Origin: Aquabacter sediminis
GTDB taxonomy: Bacteria > Pseudomonadota > Alphaproteobacteria > Rhizobiales > Xanthobacteraceae
Reading direction: 5' to 3'
Length of the DNA: 64,000 nucleotides
Assembly (NCBI RefSeq): GCF_028863665.1
Contig: NZ_JARBFX010000001.1
Coordinates: 496,001-560,000, forward strand
Below the pieces are notes generated by a model. It saw nothing but the letters and a program-made list of their open reading frames with translations, ran no database searches and was not told the origin of the DNA. The position numbers and the translations under genes are program-made. Of this stretch, positions 57,295-64,000 are shown piece after piece (position 1 is the stretch's first letter; each line of letters starts with the position of its first letter).

Positions 57295-60200
57295 ATGGCG
57301 CCGCGACGCGTGTCACCCATCAAGGTCAACATCGCTTCGCTTCTGATTTCGTGCGCCTGGTTCTCGGCCGGAACGGCGGAGGCGCAGAACGTTTCGCTTT
57401 TCCGAGTGGAAAAGGGAGCGGATGGGAAGGACTGGTATTGGCAGGCGCGGCCGGACGGCAAGAGCGATCCCGTCGATTCCACAGCCGGCGCGCCCGGCGG
57501 CGACCTGACTTTGGTCACCACGGTTTCAAATGCTGGAAATCCGGCCAAGTCCACCATTGTTGAAGTGGGTTCAGTGGGCGGAAAGGGGGCGGTGGGCGAG
57601 CTCTTTGCCGCAGGGGGCATCTCCGGCTCCACGACCTATTATACGGTCGGCAAGGATGGCGGACGCGGGGGGAACGTGTCCCTTACCCTGAATGGGTCGC
57701 TGGTCGGGGATGCAAACCTTACCACTGACACCGCTCTGCTTTCCGTCTACTCCATCGGCGGGGACGGGTTCGTTGGACGCGATGGACCGTCTGGCCCAGG
57801 AGCGCCCGGCCAAGGCGGGGCGGCAGGCGCGGTGCGGCTCGACCTCAGCGCAACGGTCAGCACCACGGGCGATCATTTTGGCGGGGTATGGGCCAAGTCT
57901 CAGGGCGGCCAGACCGGGCGGAACGTGGCAGATGCATGGGCCATCGGCGTCTCCACGGCGAATGCGAGCAAATATCCCGGTGCAAATGGCAATATGGTCA
58001 CCGTCAGCCTGACCAAAGATGCGGTCGTCAGCACGCACGGGAGCTACGCACCTGGCGTTATCGCTGAATCCATCGGCGGCGCCGGCCTCGATGGCGGAAC
58101 CTACCGGAACATCCTGCCCGGCGCCGGCCAGGGCGGGGCCGTGTCCTTCACCAATGAAGGGAAGATCGTCACAGACGGCACGACCTCCACTGGGGTACTT
58201 CTGCAATCCGTCGGCGGGCGAGGCGGCCGGCAAGTGGTCCAGGCCCCCTCGGGTGACTATAGTGGGGAGGCCGGTGGCGGCGCCGGCGGCAATGCCGGCA
58301 ATGGCGGGACCGTCACCGCGCGCCAGGCGGGATCCATCGAAACCAAGCAGGATTACTCCTTTGGCCTCGCTGCCATGTCCATGGGCGGGGTGGGCGGCGA
58401 CGCCGCGCGCGCCACCGGCGGCCGCCCCGGCGGAAACGGCGGCGCGGCAGGCAATGGCGGGCGCGTCGACGTTCAGCAGGTTGGCGATATCACCACCCGG
58501 GGCGAAGGCTCAGTGGGCGTTCTCGCACAAAGCCTCGGCGGCGGCGGAGCTGTCAGCGCCTTTCAGCGCGCCGACATCAAGCCTGGAGCGGTGAGCGGCG
58601 GAGGCGCTGGCGGGGGCAGCTCGTCCGCATTCTGGCCGGCGGGCGAAGGCGGCACGGGCGGCGCGGGCGGTCAGGGCGGTACCGTCACCGTGGTGAATGA
58701 CGGCACGATCCTGACCGAGGGCAATTCGGCCATCGGAATGCTCATCCAGAGCGTCGGCGGCGGCGGCGGCGCGGGCGGCGGCTCAAAGAGCGTTTTCAGC
58801 ATTCTGCTCGGCACGGCGGCGGGCGGCGCCGGCGGCGGCGGCGGAGATGGCGGCCTCGTGCAGGTGAACGCGTCGTCCGCGGGCGTCCTGGGTCAGAACG
58901 TGCTCCCGTCCATCACCACCAAGGGAAATTCCGCCAGCGGCATTGTTGCGCAAAGCGTGGGCGGCGGCGGCGGCGCGGGTGGCGCTGCCCAGGCCGGCAC
59001 GGCGGGGCTTGTCGTCTCATTGTCCTATGCCGTGGGCGGAGCAGGCGGCAAGGGAGGCGCCGGCGGTTCCGTCCTGGTGGACAACACGTCCATCATCACC
59101 ACGTCCGGCAAAGAATCCCACGGCATCGAGGCGCGCAGCGTTGGAGGCGGCGGGGGCCGGGCCGGTGATGCATCCGCGCAGGCCGTCGCGGCTTCGCCTC
59201 CCAGCACGGAAGCCTTCAGCATCACCTATGCGGTGGGCGGCAGCGGCGGCGACGGTGGCGCGGGCGGGACGGTCTCGGTCATCAACGCGTCCAACATCAC
59301 CACGTCCGGGGAAAAGTCCTACGGAATCCTCGCCACCAGCATCGGCGGCGGCGGCGGCAACGCTGGCGCCGCTTCAGCGATCTCCGACGTCGCCGGCGTG
59401 TTCCACAATGTCAGCATCGCCGTCGGGGTCGGCGGCAGCGGGGGCGGCGGTGGCCATGGCGATCTGGTGGACGTGGCGAACCTGAAGTCCATCGAGACGA
59501 AGGGGGCCTTCTCCGCGGGCATCATGGCGGTGAGCATCGGCGGCGGGGGCGGCGATGGCGGCACAGGCAGTGCCTCCGGCAAGAAGGGGGTGACGACGGA
59601 CAATCAGATCGCCTCCGTCTGGGCGGAGTCCCTGCCGATCGCGGACGTGGTGGCCTACAAGGTCGCCATTGGCGGGTCCGGCGGGTCCGGGGGCGATGGG
59701 GGGCTGGTCCTCGTCAACAATGCCGCCTCAATCCAGACCTGGGCCAACGAGTCCAAGGGCATCGTCGCCCAATCCATCGGCGGCGGCGGCGGCAATGGCG
59801 GCGGCTATATCAGCGGTGGCGGCGGCGAGTTCGCTCGCAGCTTGTCGCTCGGCGGGTCTGGCGGCAATGGCGGCGCGGGTGGGAAGGTCGATGTCGCCAA
59901 CGCCGCCGGTGCGACCATAAGAACCCACGGCGACGGCTCGGCCGCGATCTTTGCCCAGAGCATTGGCGGTGGCGGTGGCAGCGGCGGCTCCATGTCTGGC
60001 GCCAAGAAGGCCGTGTCGGTTCCGAAGACCGCGCAGGCCACGACCGATGCGGTGCTGCAAATTGCGGACGAGATCTTCAAGGTCAACAAGACCCTGGTGT
60101 CACAGGCGCCCGGCGCCGGGCTTGATCTTGAGTTCTTCCAGAAGAAGGGCACGCAACAGGAGCAGGTCCAGGAGGCCAAGAAGGTCATCGAGGCTTTCAA

Positions 60201-63200
60201 GGCGGCTTGGGATTCCGTGAAAGCGGATCTGAAGAAGAACGAAGAGATCAGAAAAGAGAACAAGGAGCGGGAGGCGAAAGGCCTTGAGGCCCTGCCTGAA
60301 ATTCCCGTCCCCCTTACGATCGCGAAGGCCTTCTACGAGTCCAACAAGCAAGCCTTCCTGGAGCGCGTGAAAAGCCAGTTCACCGAGGGGGTGAAATCCG
60401 GCATTCAGGAACTGATCGGCAAGGCACCCGATGGAACCAAAAGTCCGGTTTCGGTCAGCCTGAGCATTGGCGGCAGCGGCGGCAAGGGAGGGGCCGGGGG
60501 AGACCTGGATGTGCGCAACGCGGGCCTTCTCGCGACGGAGGGCAATGTCTCCTACGGCGTTTTCGCCCAGAGCATCGGCGGGGGTGGTGGCGCCGGCGGC
60601 GGTGGCGTGACCAACGGTTCGAACTTCTACAATATTGGCTTGTCGATTGGTGGCAGCGGCGAGGCGGGTGGCACTGGCGGGTCGGTCCAGGTGACGAACT
60701 CCGGCGAGATCGTGACGCTGGGTGGCGGTTCCTTTGGCGTCTTCGCGCAGTCCATTGGCGGCGGCGGCGGGGTCGGGGGCGGCGCTGCAAACACCGATGC
60801 GGTGGCCTCCGTGACTGCGACGGTCAATGTGGGCGGAGCAACCGCAGCCACCTCCAATGGCGGCAGCGTGACGGTCCGGAACACCGGTCACCTCGCCACC
60901 TCGGGACAGGAAGCCCATGCCATCGTGGCGCAGAGCATTGGCGGCGGCGGCGGCGCCTATTTTCTGGACCGCAAGTCCCCGATCTCGGCCGAGCTTCTTG
61001 TGACGTCCCAGGACGCTTATGATGCCCTCATCAAGGCCAACGATATTCTGAAAGACTTCGGGCTTGGCGCGATCGGTGAATATAGCCAAGCTGATCGCTC
61101 CTGGACCTCGATCCTCCCCCCCGTAACTGCGTCGGCGAATATTGGCGGGCGCGCCCTATCGGGGAGCGAAGGAGAGGGCAAGAATGGCGGAGCGGGCGGG
61201 GCCGTGGTCGTGCGCCATTCAGGCACCATAGAGACGTCTGGTCTGGGGGCCTTCGGCATCTTTGCCCAGTCCATCGGGGGCGGCGGCGGCTTTGGCGCTC
61301 ATGCCATGGCGGCAGAGGAAATCGTGCGCAACACGGTGCTTGGCGGAACTTCCGGCACCACGGGCAATGGTGGGACCGTCACGGTCCAACTGAGCAACAA
61401 CTCCGTGATCAAGACCTCCGGTGCGGGGGCCACCGCCGTGTTCGCGCAGTCCATCGGCGGAGGTGGCGGCTATGCGGGAGCGGGGACAGGAACCGTGACG
61501 CTCGCCAGTCCCACCGAATGGACCAAGTGGCTTCCTCCCCTTCTGAGCTATGGAGATCCCTTCGGCGACTATAGTGACGGCATCTGGATCTCCGGCAAGC
61601 ACGGTGCCACGGGGGATGGCGGATCGATCTATATCCAGTCCGCCAATGATGTCACCGGGAGCAAGTTCACCATTGCCACCACCGGCGAGCGGGCACACGG
61701 CATCTTCGCGCAAAGCTTGGGGGGTGGAGGCGGTGCCTGGTTCAATGTGGATGGCGGCAATCTTCCCACAACCAATTCCAGCGCGAGCCGGGACAGCCTG
61801 ATGAAAGGGGTCGGCGGAGCCATCCGTCTCGACACCAACGGCTCCATCACCGCCACAGGCAGGGACTCCTACGCCATCTTCACGCAATCCGGCGTGCAGA
61901 AGGCGGACGGTTCGATCGATTCCAAGCGGGAGGTCCGGACCGATCTCTACCAATACGGCACCATGATCTTTCACAAAGGGACACTGTGGGGCGGATCCGG
62001 CGCGGGAGCGGCCATCCGCATGGATGGCGGCCACCGCAACTATGTCAGGCTTGAATCCCTTGATCCAGAAAGCATGGTGGGAGCCGCCTCAGGAAAGGCC
62101 ATCATTGGCTCCTTCGGCACGGACATCATCGATAATTACAGCCGTGTGATCGGCGACATTGATCTTGGAACGGCATTGTCCGACCCGAACGAATTTCGCA
62201 CCCGCGCTGGAGGCACCTACCAGAGCCTGGAGGGCACCGGGACCATCAAGCTCGGGGCGGGTGGCGAGTTCTATAATGATGGCGTTGTGACCATCGGAGG
62301 CATCGGCACGTTCGGGACCCTTCTGGTCCAGGCGAAGCAGTTCCGCCAGACCAACAACGGCACCTTGCTCGTGGACGTTACCTCAAGCCCAACGCCAGGG
62401 GCATCCAAAAGCGACCTGCTCAGGCTCACGGCTCCCGACGGTGTGAATACCGCTCCCGCCATTCTGCTGGCGGGCGGCATGAAGGTGAATGTGGTGGGCA
62501 ACCTGAAGCCGGAAGAGTTCAAGGTCATCTCCACCACCGGCACCATTTCCGGACCGGTCTTCGCGGGCAGCGCGAACAGCCTGGCCCCCTTCGCCTGGGA
62601 GACGCGGCTGGCCGGTGCGCAGGGACAGTCCAACGGGTCGCAGGACCTCTACATCAAGCCGGTGGCGAGGTTCGGCACACCAGCGGGCGCGTCGATCACG
62701 CCGACCGAGCAAGCCGCCATGCGCTCCCTGCAAAACACCTGGAACGCGGGGACCGTCGACGACAAGATGGCCGAGATGTTCGGCAATCTTGCCCGCGTGA
62801 CTTCCGTCGAAGACTATCTACAGGCCATCGACACCCTGGCGCCGGAGGAATCCTCCAGCTCGCTCACCACCCAAACCTTGAATGCCCGAACCTCCATGCA
62901 CGCCGCGCTGAGTTGCCCGGTGTTCGAGGGGTCAAGCACCCTCATGCAGGAGACCGACTGTGCCTGGGCCCGCGTCATCGGGACGTGGACGGATCAGGGC
63001 AGTTCCGCGGAAGCGGACGGATACAAGCAGAATGCCCTCACCTATCGCGTCGGCGTGCAGCGGGAGGTGGTGGACAATTGGTTCCTGGGGGCGACGGCAG
63101 GCTTCACGCAGTCCTGGTTGAACGGTTCGGACAGCCTGTCCTCCGCAACGGGCAACGCCGCGGACGCCGCCATCTCCCTCAAGCATCAGGTTGGACCCTG

Positions 63201-63780
63201 GCTGTTCGCCTTGTCCGGCCATCTGGGCTTCGGCAATTATCGCACCACCCGGACGATTGATGTGGGCTCGGACCTGGACCAAACGCAAGGCACGGCCAAT
63301 GTACTCACCGCCGCCGGTCGCTTCCGCGCCAGCTACGAGTTTGCCTTCTCCGATTGGTATGTGAAGCCTTACGCCGACTTCGATCTGCTCTATACCTACA
63401 TGCCCGCTTATGAGGAGCAGGGTATTGGGACAACACTCGACTTCTCGTCGGCGAGCCAAGTCAACTTTGCCTTCAGTCCGAATCTGGAAGTGGGCGGGCG
63501 GGTCGACCTTTCGCCCAGCCTGTGGCTTAGGCCCTATGGGTCGGTCGGCATGACCTTCTTCGCGAAAGACGCCATGCCAGTCTCCGTCAGTCTTTCCGAC
63601 GCGAGCCATAATGATGATTTCACGACCTATGTCGCGATCCCATCCACGCTCGTCAATCTGGCTGCGGGCATCCAGCTCTTCGACACCCGGGGTTACGAAA
63701 TCCGCGCCGAATACAAAGCCGACATTGGCAACGACTACCTCTCCCAGGAACTGAGCGCCCGCTTCGCCGTGCGCTTCTGA
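57295..63780 (+). CDS. Giant glycine-rich autotransporter with beta-barrel translocator
   Basis: Type Va surface protein of 2161 residues. Sec signal with cleavage near GTAEA (about residue 30). The passenger is a beta-helix-like array in which QSIGGGGG-type blocks (with QSV, RSV, TSI, VSI, QSL variants) recur about 17 times, each preceded by a strand such as GNSASGIVA. Residues about 905-1050 interrupt the array with a charged helical insertion, and about 1222-1285 with a smaller one. The C-terminal autotransporter barrel spans about 1880-2161 and ends in SARFAVRF, with the terminal Phe needed by the BAM machinery. Single gene; role in adhesion or biofilm is inferred. Confidence 0.93.
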   Translation: MAPRRVSPIKVNIASLLISCAWFSAGTAEAQNVSLFRVEKGADGKDWYWQARPDGKSDPVDSTAGAPGGDLTLVTTVSNAGNPAKSTIVEVGSVGGKGAVGELFAAGGISGSTTYYTVGKDGGRGGNVSLTLNGSLVGDANLTTDTALLSVYSIGGDGFVGRDGPSGPGAPGQGGAAGAVRLDLSATVSTTGDHFGGVWAKSQGGQTGRNVADAWAIGVSTANASKYPGANGNMVTVSLTKDAVVSTHGSYAPGVIAESIGGAGLDGGTYRNILPGAGQGGAVSFTNEGKIVTDGTTSTGVLLQSVGGRGGRQVVQAPSGDYSGEAGGGAGGNAGNGGTVTARQAGSIETKQDYSFGLAAMSMGGVGGDAARATGGRPGGNGGAAGNGGRVDVQQVGDITTRGEGSVGVLAQSLGGGGAVSAFQRADIKPGAVSGGGAGGGSSSAFWPAGEGGTGGAGGQGGTVTVVNDGTILTEGNSAIGMLIQSVGGGGGAGGGSKSVFSILLGTAAGGAGGGGGDGGLVQVNASSAGVLGQNVLPSITTKGNSASGIVAQSVGGGGGAGGAAQAGTAGLVVSLSYAVGGAGGKGGAGGSVLVDNTSIITTSGKESHGIEARSVGGGGGRAGDASAQAVAASPPSTEAFSITYAVGGSGGDGGAGGTVSVINASNITTSGEKSYGILATSIGGGGGNAGAASAISDVAGVFHNVSIAVGVGGSGGGGGHGDLVDVANLKSIETKGAFSAGIMAVSIGGGGGDGGTGSASGKKGVTTDNQIASVWAESLPIADVVAYKVAIGGSGGSGGDGGLVLVNNAASIQTWANESKGIVAQSIGGGGGNGGGYISGGGGEFARSLSLGGSGGNGGAGGKVDVANAAGATIRTHGDGSAAIFAQSIGGGGGSGGSMSGAKKAVSVPKTAQATTDAVLQIADEIFKVNKTLVSQAPGAGLDLEFFQKKGTQQEQVQEAKKVIEAFKAAWDSVKADLKKNEEIRKENKEREAKGLEALPEIPVPLTIAKAFYESNKQAFLERVKSQFTEGVKSGIQELIGKAPDGTKSPVSVSLSIGGSGGKGGAGGDLDVRNAGLLATEGNVSYGVFAQSIGGGGGAGGGGVTNGSNFYNIGLSIGGSGEAGGTGGSVQVTNSGEIVTLGGGSFGVFAQSIGGGGGVGGGAANTDAVASVTATVNVGGATAATSNGGSVTVRNTGHLATSGQEAHAIVAQSIGGGGGAYFLDRKSPISAELLVTSQDAYDALIKANDILKDFGLGAIGEYSQADRSWTSILPPVTASANIGGRALSGSEGEGKNGGAGGAVVVRHSGTIETSGLGAFGIFAQSIGGGGGFGAHAMAAEEIVRNTVLGGTSGTTGNGGTVTVQLSNNSVIKTSGAGATAVFAQSIGGGGGYAGAGTGTVTLASPTEWTKWLPPLLSYGDPFGDYSDGIWISGKHGATGDGGSIYIQSANDVTGSKFTIATTGERAHGIFAQSLGGGGGAWFNVDGGNLPTTNSSASRDSLMKGVGGAIRLDTNGSITATGRDSYAIFTQSGVQKADGSIDSKREVRTDLYQYGTMIFHKGTLWGGSGAGAAIRMDGGHRNYVRLESLDPESMVGAASGKAIIGSFGTDIIDNYSRVIGDIDLGTALSDPNEFRTRAGGTYQSLEGTGTIKLGAGGEFYNDGVVTIGGIGTFGTLLVQAKQFRQTNNGTLLVDVTSSPTPGASKSDLLRLTAPDGVNTAPAILLAGGMKVNVVGNLKPEEFKVISTTGTISGPVFAGSANSLAPFAWETRLAGAQGQSNGSQDLYIKPVARFGTPAGASITPTEQAAMRSLQNTWNAGTVDDKMAEMFGNLARVTSVEDYLQAIDTLAPEESSSSLTTQTLNARTSMHAALSCPVFEGSSTLMQETDCAWARVIGTWTDQGSSAEADGYKQNALTYRVGVQREVVDNWFLGATAGFTQSWLNGSDSLSSATGNAADAAISLKHQVGPWLFALSGHLGFGNYRTTRTIDVGSDLDQTQGTANVLTAAGRFRASYEFAFSDWYVKPYADFDLLYTYMPAYEEQGIGTTLDFSSASQVNFAFSPNLEVGGRVDLSPSLWLRPYGSVGMTFFAKDAMPVSVSLSDASHNDDFTTYVAIPSTLVNLAAGIQLFDTRGYEIRAEYKADIGNDYLSQELSARFAVRF
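58050..61740 (+). repeat. QSIGGGGG-type repeat array in the autotransporter passenger
   Basis: About 17 imperfect units, each with a G-rich block coded by GGCGGCGGCGG-like DNA and a spacing of roughly 60-100 codons. Low-complexity DNA of this kind is prone to slippage and recombination and may cause assembly errors. Confidence 0.85.
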
Positions 63781-64000
63781 CGGCTTGCGGTGGCTTGGGT
63801 GCAGGACGTGGGGTCAAGGCACGACCCAGCCATCGGCGACTGCCATGCAGCACGAAGCGATGCGCTTCCGCGTCTGTGCCAGGACCGCCGCTCAGCTGTG
63901 AAGCCGCACCCTGTTTTCCTGCCCAAAAGGGCGAGTTTCCATAACTCACGGCCACGGTGAGGCTGGTGCGCACGTGACCCGGTCTTGAAGGGAAATAGAC
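63781..64000. other. Distal non-coding end of the window
   Basis: 220 bases after the autotransporter stop. I see no gene, clear terminator or repeat here. Confidence 0.5.

Noticed and set aside
58050-61740. CRISPR-like regularly spaced repeats
   Set aside because: The repeats are coding, glycine-rich, imperfect and irregularly spaced inside an autotransporter gene; no cas genes are present.
63653-63973. 106-codon minus-strand frame at the window end
   Set aside because: Overlaps the autotransporter barrel end antisense and shows no domain.

Overview
This window reads as chromosomal DNA of a high-GC alphaproteobacterium of the order Hyphomicrobiales. The nifR3/dusB-ntrB-ntrC-ntrY-ntrX-trkA order, the fused ispDF, the pssA-psd pair and the NADP-type icd all point there. 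A Xanthobacteraceae-like host (Xanthobacter or Azorhizobium type) is my inference, not something the sequence proves. Coding density is high, most operons have overlapping or nearly abutting genes, and I see no integrase, transposase, phage gene or CRISPR array.

Layout. 1-9.1 kb (minus strand): trkA, cut by the window edge, then ntrX, ntrY, ntrC, ntrB and dusB, the nitrogen-control locus. 9.2-10.9 kb: ispDF and a CinA-C/PncC amidohydrolase. 10.9-19.6 kb (minus): a GntR/FCD regulator, an AtzH-like protein, an AtzE-family amidase, its small AtzG-like partner, and a dipeptide/opine-type ABC importer (fused double ATPase, two permeases, binding protein). This looks like uptake and hydrolysis of an amide- or ureido-type compound. 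19.6-31.8 kb is housekeeping: pssA, psd, an Atm1-type exporter with an ArsR regulator, a LOG protein, icd, trmJ, the initiator tRNA-Met, glcB, a CPA1 sodium/proton antiporter and a KGG-repeat stress protein.

31.9-52.2 kb is a catabolic island for nitrogen compounds. A nitrate/sulfonate-type ABC importer with a GntR/FCD regulator (minus) is divergent from an aminotransferase, an atypical SDR, an alpha/beta hydrolase, an M20 carbamoylase-like hydrolase and a cobalt-type nitrile hydratase (alpha, beta, accessory protein). An IclR regulator then heads a ten-gene operon: hydantoinase/oxoprolinase HyuA and HyuB, a complete branched-chain-type ABC importer, a cupin and an HpcH/HpaI aldolase. Nitrile to amide, ring or carbamoyl hydrolysis, and transamination or aldol cleavage could be consecutive steps, but the substrate cannot be named from sequence.

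52.5-56.9 kb is the most unusual segment. Five same-strand genes encode a TusA-like protein with CG instead of the CP motif, a DsrE-family protein, a small Cys-containing membrane protein, a secreted beta-rich protein with a C-terminal membrane anchor, and a fusion of a second CG-type TusA-like domain to a core-MetE methyltransferase that keeps its zinc ligands. I regard this as the best candidate for an undescribed sulfur/methyl-transfer system. 57.3-63.8 kb is one giant glycine-rich autotransporter of 2161 residues.
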